Assembly: GCA_019894875.1 (NCBI GenBank)
Contig: JAGXNR010000008.1
Location: forward strand, 1 to 64,000
Reading direction: 5' to 3'
Length of the DNA: 64,000 nt
Source of the DNA: Promethearchaeota archaeon
GTDB taxonomy: Archaea > Asgardarchaeota > Lokiarchaeia > Sigynarchaeales > SOKP01
How positions within the stretch are numbered: position 1 is the stretch's first letter; every line of letters starts with the position of its first letter. The position numbers and the translations under genes were made by a program. Positions 18,507 to 27,753 of the stretch are shown in pieces. Below the pieces are notes generated by a model that was not told where the DNA came from, ran no database searches, and saw only the letters and a program-made list of their open reading frames with translations.

Positions 18507-18707
18507 ATGACACAATCAAAAAGATTTATTATGGAGAGACTCCCTTGGAATCAACAAGACTGGGAGAAGGTAGCATTCGAGAAAAAACATGCACTCTGCT
18601 CAGATTGTTCTCATAAACAGCGTTGCGGGTATCTACTCTATTGCAACCAGAAGTTATTAACACAACTCATAAAAGAAGGATTTACCCCGCCCACAAATTT
18701 TATTTAG
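18507..18707 (+). CDS. Small cysteine-rich (zinc-finger-like) protein, 66 aa
   Basis: Starts ATG ACA CAA TCA. It carries CSDCSHKQRCGYLLYC (about residues 31-46), four cysteines plus a histidine in a spacing suited to one metal ion, flanked by a tryptophan-rich N-terminal helix (LPWNQQDWEKVAF). The 3' end overlaps the convergent Lrp gene by 8 bp. The family is unknown. Confidence 0.6.
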   Translation: MTQSKRFIMERLPWNQQDWEKVAFEKKHALCSDCSHKQRCGYLLYCNQKLLTQLIKEGFTPPTNFI

Positions 18708-19275
18708 CCTCTTCTTCTTTACTAAATTTAAATTTTGGCAAATCCTCCACCATATTGCAACCAGGACCGCAAAATCTTCCGTCAAAATCCTCGATTTGAA
18801 AATCTATCGGAACCACAAAATCATGGATGCTTTCTATCAGGATATTAGTCTTTACGTTTATTACATTGGGATCCCGTCGGAAGCACAGATCAACGAGTTT
18901 TTCAATAGTTTGTAAATCTGAAGCAGAGACGAAACAGAGAACATTAAATTCCCCTGAGATCTTAAATGCATGGTTAATAAATGGGCAATTCTCAATCTTT
19001 TTAACAATTTCTTCAACGTCTTTAGTTGAGACGTATACAATTGCAACCTTAATATCAACTTTTTTAACGTTAAAACCAACTATTTTGGTTAACAGATGTT
19101 TTCTTTCTAGCTTGATGATTCGAGCACCAACTGCAGGCTGAGATTTCTCGATTTCTTTTGCGATATCAGAGTGAGTGATATCTGGGTTCTTTTCAATCAT
19201 TTCTATTATCTTCTTATCGGATGAATCTATACCCAATAATGTCTCAAATGACTTTTTCTTCATCTCTTCATTCAT
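18700..19275 (-). CDS. Lrp/AsnC-family regulator with cysteine tail (paralogue 3)
   Basis: A 191-residue relative of the proteins at 5303 and 14168. Helix-turn-helix: DITHSDIAKEIEKSQPAVGARIIKLE. Then a RAM-like domain, the FVVPIDF segment and a tail with CGPGC. The recognition helix differs (PAVGARI in place of PTVGMRI), so it may read another site. It sits alone on the minus strand. Confidence 0.87.
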   Translation of the reverse strand: MNEEMKKKSFETLLGIDSSDKKIIEMIEKNPDITHSDIAKEIEKSQPAVGARIIKLERKHLLTKIVGFNVKKVDIKVAIVYVSTKDVEEIVKKIENCPFINHAFKISGEFNVLCFVSASDLQTIEKLVDLCFRRDPNVINVKTNILIESIHDFVVPIDFQIEDFDGRFCGPGCNMVEDLPKFKFSKEEEAK

Positions 19276-19449
19276 TCTAGTAAATGTAAAAAAAAAGACT
19301 TATAATATCTTCTTATTCTATTTTATAAATGAATCCCAGACTTAAAAAATTTAATATATAAAGAATCAAAGATAAGTTTATTGTTTATAAAAATACAAAT
19401 CCTATTCAATTTCTAATCAGAAAAGCCTTCAAAAAACTTAAGTTCAGTA

Positions 19450-20412
19450 TTATAAAACATTTGTAAAGATATTGATAATAACAATTACTAATGTGAATCC
19501 TATGAGCCCAATCATGAATTTAATTGGGCTTCCTTGCTCTTTCTCCGGTATAACTTCACGCACAATCACATATAGAATAACTCCCGAGATAAAAGAATAG
19601 AAGATAAACAGGAGTTCCAGATTAATAGGGATGAAAGTATTCATAAGTAACCCAATAAATATACCAGTGAAAGCCGCAGTTGAGAGAAAGATTTTAAATA
19701 TTGGTCGATGTTCGTGTTCTGCTTCTTCATATATTTCCAAATCGGTAAATATTATATGGCGTTCAGATCTTCTAGAAACAAGTGCTCTGAAAAAAGCGTA
19801 AACAAAGAAGAGTATTCCTGATATAATTTCTATAGACAATAATCCAATTAAAATTATTCCAATAAGGAAATGGTATATATAATCTGTAATTAATCTAAAT
19901 TTATGTAAATCCATATTAATATGGTCCTGAATTTTTATTTTATAGCTATTTATTGTAGATTTCATTTCTTCTTCTTGATCATTCATGGCTGTTAGGGTTC
20001 GTGCTATATCCTTTAGAGCAACTTCATCTAACTCATCATGCTTTAATTCTCGGGTAAGAATCCTTTCCATATTATGTTGAACAGCTTCTAGCGTTTGTTC
20101 TTTCCCGAGTAATTTACGCATTTTTTTTTGAGTCCCTGATTCAACTTTTTGTAGAATTAACTTCTCAGTGATATGTATGAATACGAAGCCTATCAAAACG
20201 AATAGGTATTCAAAAAATGTCAAGTCAAAAGGAAATTCTGGTAATCTTTCACTAATTTCTGGAAGCACCACAAGGAAAAAGTAAACTACAGATATTCCAG
20301 CAATGAAGGAGCCATGTAATTTTATAATTTTATGTTCAAAATAATCCGCGAGAAAAAAGAAGCTTCCAAAAACTAAGGCAAGAACTATAATGATTATAAA
20401 GTTAACAGCCAT
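19450..20412 (-). CDS. ZIP-fold-like membrane protein with cytoplasmic coiled insertion
   Basis: A 320-residue protein with three N-terminal helices, a charged loop (about residues 92-165, rich in Glu, Lys and Met), and about five C-terminal helices. HGSFIAGISVVYFFLVVLPE and SFISGVILYVIVREVIPE resemble helices of ZIP-family metal transporters. The usual HxxxHE metal-site motif is absent, so transport of zinc is doubtful. The long central loop may be regulatory. It might be a ZIP-derived receptor or scaffold; this is inference. Confidence 0.55.
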   Translation of the reverse strand: MAVNFIIIIVLALVFGSFFFLADYFEHKIIKLHGSFIAGISVVYFFLVVLPEISERLPEFPFDLTFFEYLFVLIGFVFIHITEKLILQKVESGTQKKMRKLLGKEQTLEAVQHNMERILTRELKHDELDEVALKDIARTLTAMNDQEEEMKSTINSYKIKIQDHINMDLHKFRLITDYIYHFLIGIILIGLLSIEIISGILFFVYAFFRALVSRRSERHIIFTDLEIYEEAEHEHRPIFKIFLSTAAFTGIFIGLLMNTFIPINLELLFIFYSFISGVILYVIVREVIPEKEQGSPIKFMIGLIGFTLVIVIINIFTNVL

Positions 20413-20562
20413 AACTATTGTATTTATTTTTAGGTTTTTAAAGTTTTTAGATATGATTACTAATTTTTATCTTTAATTATAAAATTGCATATGTGAAAAA
20501 TTTAATAATCTATCCCAGAATTCTAATAGAGTTAGAATGAAGAATAAAGTAGAAAAGAATTT

Positions 20563-22116
20563 CTAAAATTTAGATTTTTTTTTCAAATAAATTACTAATC
20601 CTAAGATTACTATAAACATAAACATTAAGTGAAAGTTGCCAAAAGATATACCATTTCCACCTGCTACGGACGGAATAGAGATACTTGTGTACATAATTTC
20701 ACTATCTGAACCCCATAGCCCGTCGGTATCATCCTCCCATACTACATGAATTTTGGCACTATAATCCGAGGTGATTTTAGGATACCTACTATTACCATCA
20801 TTCCAATAATTATTATTGTATCCATCTGAGATCATGGTTATATTAGACCATCCTGCAGTTGCAGTATAGTTAGCACATAATATTTCCTGATCAGCGCCCC
20901 ACACACCAATAGAAGAATCGGCCCATGCTACATATATTATATTATTTGAATAAACCGTAATAGAAGGAGCGTCGCTATGCCCGTTGTTCCAATAACTATC
21001 ATTATATCCATCTGAGATAACTATCGGAAGAGACCAGTCAGATTTATAAATTGTATACATAATTTCACTATCTGAACCCCATGCACCATCAGTATTATCG
21101 CTCCACACTACATGGATATTATTCGAGTTATCTATAGCAATATCTGGAGATCCACTATTCTCATCATTCCAATAAATGCTATTGTGCCCATCAGAGATGA
21201 TTGTAGCATTAGACCACCCAGATACTTCTGTGTAGCTAACATACATTATTTCCCCGTCTGTACCCCAAATTCCATTACTACTATCTTCCCAGACCACGTG
21301 AATATTCCCATTATTATCGGAGGTAATTTCTGGATACCAACTACTACCATCATTCCAATAAATACTATTATATCCATCGGAGATGACTGTAGCATTTGAC
21401 CACCCAGATACTTCTGAGTAGTTAACATACATGATTTCATAATCAGTTCCCCATACTCCATCAGAACCGTCATACCATACTACATGGAGATTATCACTAT
21501 TATCGATTGTAATTGCAGGACTGAAACTGCCACCAGTGTTCCAATAATTATTATTATATCCATCAGAAATAACAGTAATATTCGACCATCCTGTGTTTGC
21601 TGAATAACTAGCGTACATTATTTCAGTATCGGTTCCCCAAATTCCAAAAGTCCAATCCTGCCAAACTACATGGAGATTATCATTTTTATCTATCGCAATT
21701 TCTGGACTTTGACTGACACCAGTGTTCCAATAATTATTATTATATCCATCAGAAATTACCGTAGGCATTGACCATCCTGTGCTTGCTGAATAACTAGCAT
21801 ACATTATTTCAGAATCGGTTCCCCAAATTCCATCTGTATAATCTGACCAAACTACGTGGAGATTACCTGAACTATCAATAGCAATATCAGGAACGCGACT
21901 TTGATCATTATTCCAAAAGATACCTTGAGGTCCATCAGAGATCACTGTTGCATTAGTAAAATCCATACTGCTTGCCTTGACATTAAAATTATTATTATTA
22001 TTTGAGTAGCTATTATAAGATAAATTCAGTTTATTACCTGAAAATAATGCAAATGAAATAATAAATCCCAATAGCAAAATTAAGATACTTTTAGTTCCCA
22101 ATTTAATTTTCATCAT
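20563..22116 (-). CDS. Secreted or surface-anchored seven-repeat (probable beta-propeller) protein, paralogue B
   Basis: A 517-residue paralogue of the protein at 6018-7616. It has an N-terminal signal helix, seven repeats (VISDGYNxxYWN, IDNSxNIHVVWxDxTDGxWGxDSEIMY) and a C-terminal GGNGISFGNFHLMF plus membrane helix and KKKSKF. The start could be Met1 or Met2. Repeats within each protein are as similar as repeats between proteins, which suggests ongoing homogenisation. It probably projects a propeller from the cell surface. Confidence 0.85.
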   Translation of the reverse strand: MMKIKLGTKSILILLLGFIISFALFSGNKLNLSYNSYSNNNNNFNVKASSMDFTNATVISDGPQGIFWNNDQSRVPDIAIDSSGNLHVVWSDYTDGIWGTDSEIMYASYSASTGWSMPTVISDGYNNNYWNTGVSQSPEIAIDKNDNLHVVWQDWTFGIWGTDTEIMYASYSANTGWSNITVISDGYNNNYWNTGGSFSPAITIDNSDNLHVVWYDGSDGVWGTDYEIMYVNYSEVSGWSNATVISDGYNSIYWNDGSSWYPEITSDNNGNIHVVWEDSSNGIWGTDGEIMYVSYTEVSGWSNATIISDGHNSIYWNDENSGSPDIAIDNSNNIHVVWSDNTDGAWGSDSEIMYTIYKSDWSLPIVISDGYNDSYWNNGHSDAPSITVYSNNIIYVAWADSSIGVWGADQEILCANYTATAGWSNITMISDGYNNNYWNDGNSRYPKITSDYSAKIHVVWEDDTDGLWGSDSEIMYTSISIPSVAGGNGISFGNFHLMFMFIVILGLVIYLKKKSKF

Positions 22117-22455
22117 GGATTAAATCCCCAAATGATTTTATATAATATTATAGATTATTTATTTATATATAAAATTATTAGGTTTATTCAAAAAATAAAA
22201 AAATAGTTAAGAATTTATTACGGAAATCAATAATTTCTTATTTTTTTTAATCTTATTTTATCATGATTGTTGATAAATTACGATAACGATATTTAGTATT
22301 ATACTACTGGAAGAATTAGTCTTAGAATTAGTAGCTAAAAAACATTTGAAGTTTTCAGAAGAAGACCAACAAAATAATAAAGTGAAAAATGTAACCTTCG
22401 ATGGTGAAAAGATATTCAATTCTTAATTATCACTTCAAAAGAAGATAACGCTTCA
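22117..22455. other. Intergenic region with a possible decayed small gene
   Basis: On the plus strand a frame up to TAA at 22424-22426 reads LLEELVLELVAKKHLKFSEEDQQ and ends VTFDGEKIFNS, which looks like protein. It lacks an in-frame ATG; an ATG at 22263 lies in another frame, so one indel would be needed. It is either a frameshifted remnant or chance. The rest is AT-rich with no clear features. Confidence 0.3.
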
Positions 22456-23316
22456 ATGAATATTCGTGATAAATTGTTAAACGCAAGAAATTATAGTTTT
22501 GAGGAAACTGATTTTTCATGGCATAATAATCCTGTATTTAAATTAAAACAGATTGATGGTAAGGATAAAAAACAATCCAATTTAGAAGAACCTGAAGCAT
22601 ATCTCGGTTTAACGAAGGAACCTCTCATCTTTCTGAATGATTTAAAATTAGAAGAATCGAATATTAAGCCTGATTTTCTCATCTTCGCAAGCCGACATAC
22701 TTCAAAAACTGCGCGACCTGCATTTTTAGTGCATACTACCGGCAATTGGGGTAAGGAAGCTGATTTTGGGGGTGATTCTCACGCATTATCTTTAACTAGT
22801 GCCTTATTACTTAAAGCAGGATTTAGTTCTTTGATTGAAAAAGAGTTGCCCGTTATTTTATCAGATTTTTCATTTGATATGGAAGTTACACATCATGGAC
22901 CTACTTCACTAGAAATTCCATTGATATTCATGGAATTAGGAAGTAGTAAGGAAGAATGGGAAATTGCTGAAGCAGGTGAATCGGTGGCAACTGCTGTTAT
23001 CAACACAATTTATAAATATTTAGAACTCAAGAAGAAAAAGACCCAGGAGATATGTTTAGGTTTCGGGGGAACTCATTATGCACCAAATTTTCATAGATTA
23101 ATAGAAAGTAAGAATGTTGCAATATCATTCATCTGTCCAAAGTATTATATCCAAGAGTTAAACCGTGAAATGATTTCAAAAATGATTCACAATACAACTG
23201 AAAAGGTGGATTGTTTTCTCATTGATTGGAAAGGCACCAATTCTGCAGATAAAAAATACTTAATTCCACTATTGGAAGAGTTTAACGTTCCAATTAAAAA
23301 AACCAAGGATTTTTAA
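22456..23316 (+). CDS. dtdA: D-aminoacyl-tRNA deacylase, archaeal DtdA (DTD2) type
   Basis: A 286-residue protein matching the archaeal/plant D-Tyr-tRNA(Tyr) deacylase. It has FASRHTSKTARPAFLVHTTGNWG, a central EVTHHGPTSLEIPLIFMELGS, and GFGGTHYAPNF, the conserved histidine-rich active-site segments. It hydrolyses D-amino acids from mischarged tRNA and acts in the cytosol as a translation proof-reader. The start ATG AAT ATT lies 30 bp after the preceding remnant. It is convergent with the next gene. Confidence 0.94.
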   Translation: MNIRDKLLNARNYSFEETDFSWHNNPVFKLKQIDGKDKKQSNLEEPEAYLGLTKEPLIFLNDLKLEESNIKPDFLIFASRHTSKTARPAFLVHTTGNWGKEADFGGDSHALSLTSALLLKAGFSSLIEKELPVILSDFSFDMEVTHHGPTSLEIPLIFMELGSSKEEWEIAEAGESVATAVINTIYKYLELKKKKTQEICLGFGGTHYAPNFHRLIESKNVAISFICPKYYIQELNREMISKMIHNTTEKVDCFLIDWKGTNSADKKYLIPLLEEFNVPIKKTKDF

Positions 23317-23347
23317 ATTCGACTTATTATGAAAAAACACTTAATTG

Positions 23348-24217
23348 CTATTTTTCTTCTGCCTTAATTTTTTCATAATATTTTACTAAATTTTTAAAGA
23401 CGTAATGAGTTGGTCCATATCCTTGGGTTGCAGATTTGACTAAAACTTTCATAAGAAAATCTTGATGAGTACAATTTTCATCAGGTGTAACATTCAACTC
23501 CCTAATATTATAAAAGCTACGCCAGAATCCCGTTGGATAATCTACCAGTGGTTGAAGCACTTGATTATATTGTTTTTTTCCGTCTGAACTTAATTCGAGT
23601 TCTTTTTTCAATTCATAGAAATTATTTTTGCCCTTTTTCTTAATGCTGATTATCCCTTCCGATTTTATTTCATTCATGATTTGATTTAATTCTGCCTTCT
23701 TGATATCGGTTATATTTAATTTTTTTAAGTTATCAAGAATCTCGGTATCAGTTTGTCCTTTAAGTTTAATTAATGTATAATTTCTTGCTATGATATTGTA
23801 TTTCATGGGAACTGATTCGTGATCTATCTTGTTATATTGTATCAGATTTCCAAGAATTTGTTTAGCTGTAAAATATTTTAAAACAAGCTGATCTTCTTCA
23901 GAGAAATCTTTCTTAAATAATTCAGAGTCGAAATAAGTATTATATAAAGTCTGTAATAACGATTTTATTGAGTGGAATCCATCAACAACAGTATTTTCAA
24001 CATTTTTTAATACTTTTATTCTATAATCAATATCAGAAAGGAATTTATCTTTATCAAGAGGTATTTGGCGGATAATGTGGGGTTTATTATATAATGGCTT
24101 TAGGTATTCATCCCATTTTTTCTTAAAACGATAAGACTGTGTTTTTGCTATATTTGAGAGCTTATGAACAACATCTAAAAGTTTTTTTAAGAATTCCTCT
24201 TCAGATACTTCTGTCAT
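23348..24217 (-). CDS. Hypothetical helical protein with possible winged-helix domain, 289 aa
   Basis: A mostly helical soluble protein. Residues about 150-215 look like a winged helix (TDTEILDNLKKLN, AELNQIMNEIKSEGIISIKKKGKNNFYEL). A conserved-looking C-terminal segment follows (YPTGFWRSFYNIRELN, CTHQDFLMKVLVKSATQG). No family is recognised with confidence. A nucleic-acid role is inference. Confidence 0.6.
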   Translation of the reverse strand: MTEVSEEEFLKKLLDVVHKLSNIAKTQSYRFKKKWDEYLKPLYNKPHIIRQIPLDKDKFLSDIDYRIKVLKNVENTVVDGFHSIKSLLQTLYNTYFDSELFKKDFSEEDQLVLKYFTAKQILGNLIQYNKIDHESVPMKYNIIARNYTLIKLKGQTDTEILDNLKKLNITDIKKAELNQIMNEIKSEGIISIKKKGKNNFYELKKELELSSDGKKQYNQVLQPLVDYPTGFWRSFYNIRELNVTPDENCTHQDFLMKVLVKSATQGYGPTHYVFKNLVKYYEKIKAEEK

Positions 24218-24397
24218 GTACTAAATACCTTAACCTTGTTTCTTATTTATTTTTTCAAACCTAATAATAATATTAGAATCTTTAGATTTTTAAATTTTTA
24301 AAAAATTTGTGAAACTAATAATAATAGCTTTTTTTAATAATAATGTAAAATCAAAAATATATTTTATTTGAATAAAATTTTATTAGAGGCTTTACGA

Positions 24398-24784
24398 ATG
24401 AAAATGGATCATAATGCTGTAGGATCTAATACTGAACAAGATGCTGATAAATTTTTTATAAACTTATTAGGATTGCAAAAGACAAGATCGTTTACGGTCT
24501 CTTCGGATTTAATGGAACAGTTTTTTGGGGTAAAAAAGGAGCAACAAATTATAAGATACGAGGATGATAATGTAAGTTTTGAAGTGTTTATAACTAACGA
24601 TGACCAAAAGACACATGATATTTTTACCCATGCATGTTTGTTATTAGAGGACAGAGACTCTTTTGTAGAAAACGCTTTATCCTTAGGGTTTTCAGTAACA
24701 AAAGTTCCGAGAAAGGAGAGTGAAGGATATTATCTTTTTGTTAAGGATTCATTCAATAATTTATATGAAATAAAAAGTAAATGA
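24398..24784 (+). CDS. Glyoxalase/VOC-superfamily protein
   Basis: The open frame reaches a TTG at 24368, but ATG at 24398 has a GAGG ribosome site nine bases upstream and opens directly on the domain (MKMDHNAVGSNTEQDADKFFINLLGL). The domain has two VOC beta-alpha-beta-beta-beta modules and ends DSFNNLYEIKSK, as in glyoxalase/dioxygenase-like members. A likely metal ligand is His in the first strand and Glu at the end. The substrate is unknown. Confidence 0.8.
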   Translation: MKMDHNAVGSNTEQDADKFFINLLGLQKTRSFTVSSDLMEQFFGVKKEQQIIRYEDDNVSFEVFITNDDQKTHDIFTHACLLLEDRDSFVENALSLGFSVTKVPRKESEGYYLFVKDSFNNLYEIKSK

Positions 24785-24796
24785 TAATCACATTAA

Positions 24797-25225
24797 TTAC
24801 TCGAGACTATTTAGGATACCTGAGCATTTAATTATTTCTTTGTGATCAAATGCCAAGTCCAAAGAAGAAATTTTAGATAACGGAATCAATTCTATCGCAG
24901 CAGCATCGTCTAAAGCTTTCAGTTTTTCTTTTTTTGATTTTGGATCACATAAAAAGGCAATAGTAACATTATGTCCTCTCGGATCTCTCTTTGGTTCAGA
25001 AAAAACTCCAATAAGTTTAATGAGTTTAATATTAATATTTGTTTCTTCCTTTGCTTCACGAATGCATGCATTTTCTACTGTCTCACCTACATCAACGAAA
25101 CCGCCAGGGAGAGCATAATAATTCTGAAAAGGAGGATTTTTTCGGCGTATTAAAACAAGGTCTTTCCCATCATTCATTAAAATTACTGCATCTACAGTTA
25201 GTAAAGGCGTGACTGGATTAGGCAT
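24797..25225 (-). CDS. Nudix hydrolase
   Basis: A 142-residue protein with a full Nudix box (GGFVDVGETVENACIREAKEET, residues about 42-63; consensus GX5EX7REUXEEXGU). It hydrolyses a nucleoside diphosphate linked to another moiety. The LPGGFVDVGE lead and short length resemble ADP-ribose pyrophosphatase or general housecleaning members. It is convergent with the VOC gene. Confidence 0.92.
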   Translation of the reverse strand: MPNPVTPLLTVDAVILMNDGKDLVLIRRKNPPFQNYYALPGGFVDVGETVENACIREAKEETNINIKLIKLIGVFSEPKRDPRGHNVTIAFLCDPKSKKEKLKALDDAAAIELIPLSKISSLDLAFDHKEIIKCSGILNSLE

Positions 25226-25277
25226 GATATATGTAATCTTAAATAATTTCTATTTTTCTTTATTTTTGTTAATTTGT

Positions 25278-26099
25278 TTATTCATCCCAAACAGATGATG
25301 CAAGCAAATGTTCAATTCTAGCTTTCCTTGGTCTAATAAAATGTGTATGATGTTCTTTACGCTCTAATAATAGATTTTTTTTTAAATTAGATGAATCAAT
25401 CATATAAACTTCTTGATTCCCTTCATCAAGACTAATATGATTAAAACTAGGAGGATCATCAGCACGAACTTTTCTTGATGTTGAAGTACCACAGTAAAGA
25501 AATGTTGTACTTGATGAATCTGTCCATGATACTACATAGGAATGGGCTACATGTCTATGTCCCATAAGAACTAAATCAATTTCAAATAACTGAGTAAGTT
25601 CTAAAATCTCTCCTGCATCCCGAACGGTTGTAAATTTTTGTCCTGACATAGGGGTAGGAATTAAGTGATGGTGCAACGCTATTACTCGGTTTTCTAAATT
25701 TAAATTAAACTGACGACCTAGCCAATCCAGTTGTTCATCACCGATTCTTCCCTCGGCCATATCGTCTCTCGCAGAGCAAATTCCAACAATCATAGTATCT
25801 TTATCCTCAAGAACTAATTTTGAGCGTCTAGGACCAAAAAGTTTTTCAAAATAAACTAAACCTGAGTTTTTCGCATCGTGGTTACCAGGCACTGCTAAAA
25901 ATTTAGTTAATTCTTTTATTCTAGTAATGTAAGGTAAAAAATTCTTGTATTGAACGACTCTACCTTTATGTACAATATCCCCTGTACAAATAACGGCATC
26001 TGGTTTTACCTCCTCAATATATTGAATTACATTTTCCATATATTCCGGGACAAACTCAGAACCATAATGCAAATCGGAAATTTGTATTAATTCAACCAA
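25278..26099 (-). CDS. Calcineurin-like metallophosphoesterase
   Basis: A 273-residue phosphoesterase with all five metal-binding blocks: SDLHYG (near residue 8), CTGDIVH, PGNHD, ALHHH and GHRH. The layout resembles cyclic-nucleotide or 3',5'-cAMP phosphodiesterase-type members of the family. Substrate unknown. It lies 52 bp upstream of the Nudix gene on the same strand, so the two may be expressed together. Confidence 0.9.
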   Translation of the reverse strand: MVELIQISDLHYGSEFVPEYMENVIQYIEEVKPDAVICTGDIVHKGRVVQYKNFLPYITRIKELTKFLAVPGNHDAKNSGLVYFEKLFGPRRSKLVLEDKDTMIVGICSARDDMAEGRIGDEQLDWLGRQFNLNLENRVIALHHHLIPTPMSGQKFTTVRDAGEILELTQLFEIDLVLMGHRHVAHSYVVSWTDSSSTTFLYCGTSTSRKVRADDPPSFNHISLDEGNQEVYMIDSSNLKKNLLLERKEHHTHFIRPRKARIEHLLASSVWDE

Positions 26100-26232
26100 T
26101 TTTTCAGCACCATCTGATATTTTCTTTATGTGTAAAGAATAAATTTGAATTTGTTAATAAATTTAATATTAAAATAAATAGTACTTAATGGAATTTAAGT
26201 TATATAAAATCAAAAATAAACAATAGATAGGT

Positions 26233-26409
26233 TTATCTCTCAATAATTAGAGATTGATATTGAATGTTGAGTTTTATTTGGTCTTTACGCTTAATTGCTA
26301 GAATTTCAAGGTTTTTTTCATTTCTACAATCAAAACAAATCCCATTAGCATTTATATAGCGTATTTGTCCACATTCGGGACACCAAAACTCTTTAAAAAT
26401 AGGTTTCAT
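26233..26409 (-). CDS. Small zinc-ribbon protein, 58 aa
   Basis: Too short for routine calling. It starts ATG AAA CCT ATT and has two CxxC knuckles, CPECG (10-14) and CFDC (25-28), then a basic beta-rich tail. A palindrome and TATA-like sequence lie 115-145 bp upstream. It may be a nucleic-acid-binding or ribosome-associated miniprotein. Confidence 0.6.
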   Translation of the reverse strand: MKPIFKEFWCPECGQIRYINANGICFDCRNEKNLEILAIKRKDQIKLNIQYQSLIIER

Positions 26410-26521
26410 ACTAATTTTTTTCCTCTAAATTTTACATTTTTTAAATAGGGTTCTAATATATAGTTCCTCTATCATCTTTAATTATCATAAAAAAAGAATG
26501 GGTTTTAAGCTCTTTCGTCAT

Positions 26522-26553
26522 ATTATATAATGTCTATATAGTCTATATAGACA
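26522..26553 (-). promoter_or_regulatory. Long inverted repeat beside a TATA-like box
   Basis: Two perfect 10-bp arms, TGTCTATATA (26531-26540) and TATATAGACA (26544-26553), are separated by GTC. A TATTATATAA box abuts at 26521-26530. The element lies downstream of the radical SAM gene and upstream of the small zinc-ribbon gene, so it is most likely an operator over that gene's promoter. It has no T-run or GC stem, so it is not a typical terminator. Confidence 0.5.
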
Positions 26554-26573
26554 TTTATTTTATATACTACTTC

Positions 26574-27674
26574 TTATATCTTCTTTTCTCTTCTACCAAC
26601 CATATAAAGAACGCAACATCCCGGACATATTGACATTAACTTGTTTTGTAACAGATATTCTCGAAATCTCTGATATCTATCCCCATTCCAGATTTCTTCA
26701 AAGCTTTGCTCATGCAAGTTCCCCATTGTCAGATCATAAAATACATGACAAGGAGCTAAATCTCCCGTGGCAGTAATATCTAATGAATACCAAGGAGCTA
26801 AACAACTGTGATAGGTGTCGGTCATTTTATTCCAATCTGCTTTTAGATAAGCAGATAGATTTTCGTGAGAAAAAGTTGGGGGTAAAAGCATAATTGTCTT
26901 TACAAGTGTTTTCAAGTGTTTATATACTTTTTTTACTTGTTGCGCTAACTCCTTTGTATTTATTCCATTGAAATCACTGGGAGAACGTATAAATCCCCGC
27001 CAGTATCTTTGGTTCGTGAGAGAAAATTCAGATTTAAGAAAATTTGAATAAGATTTACCCATTTCAGCAGTTAGAAAGTTCTCCATTTGAATGGATACTC
27101 TACCAATCGCCGAAAGATTAAGGTCTTCAAGGAAGAATTGTTCAATTGAAGAGTAATTTGTAGGAGTGATTGTATAAATAATATCAATGATAGGAGTGCC
27201 TTTTCCAGTTTTTAATTTTTCTTCATAAAGGGTTTCAATACCGGCCATTGCTTTGTCATAACTATCTTTACCTCGTTGGGCATCATTTATTTCACGAGGA
27301 CCATCAATGGAGACTCTCACAGAATCAAATCCTGTTCGCACGAGCATTGAAGCATGTTCTGCTAACATTGTTCCATTTGTAGGTGTATCAATATTAGACC
27401 CCAATCCTTTAACAGTAAGAATTAATTCCTCTAATTGAGGATATAATAGAGGTTCTCCACCAAATAGGCTATATAATGGTTTACTGGAAGACAAATAATG
27501 TAAAACTGGTTTCAGTATCTTAAAATCTAAAATTTCAGGTTTTCTACCTGTTTCAGCATTAGAATAACATCCTGTTTCACCCCAATAATAACACATTTTG
27601 CAACGAAGATTGCATGCTTCTGTCAACTGAAGGACTACAGTACGAGGTAAATTACTTATCTTGGTAAGTGGCAT
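26574..27674 (-). CDS. Radical SAM protein with SPASM-like C-terminus
   Basis: A 366-residue enzyme. The cluster motif CNLRCKMC is near residue 17-24, with GGEP near 68 and later SAM-barrel strands. The C-terminal part has CLAPWYSLDITATGDLAPC, GNLHEQSFEEIWNG and CPGCC, the pattern of a SPASM/twitch auxiliary Fe-S domain. Such enzymes often modify peptides or mature other proteins; no precursor peptide is evident next door. Located between alaS and the phosphoesterase on the minus strand. Confidence 0.88.
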   Translation of the reverse strand: MPLTKISNLPRTVVLQLTEACNLRCKMCYYWGETGCYSNAETGRKPEILDFKILKPVLHYLSSSKPLYSLFGGEPLLYPQLEELILTVKGLGSNIDTPTNGTMLAEHASMLVRTGFDSVRVSIDGPREINDAQRGKDSYDKAMAGIETLYEEKLKTGKGTPIIDIIYTITPTNYSSIEQFFLEDLNLSAIGRVSIQMENFLTAEMGKSYSNFLKSEFSLTNQRYWRGFIRSPSDFNGINTKELAQQVKKVYKHLKTLVKTIMLLPPTFSHENLSAYLKADWNKMTDTYHSCLAPWYSLDITATGDLAPCHVFYDLTMGNLHEQSFEEIWNGDRYQRFREYLLQNKLMSICPGCCVLYMVGRREKKI

Positions 27675-27753
27675 TTCATTTTACTCCATTTATCTATTGA
27701 TTTCCTATAATAAAAAGAAGTTTTCTTAATAATCTCTAAAATTTATTTTAGAA

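Noticed and set aside
24368..24397. TTG start for the VOC protein
   Set aside because: ATG at 24398 has a GAGG ribosome site and starts the domain, so the upstream extension was left out.
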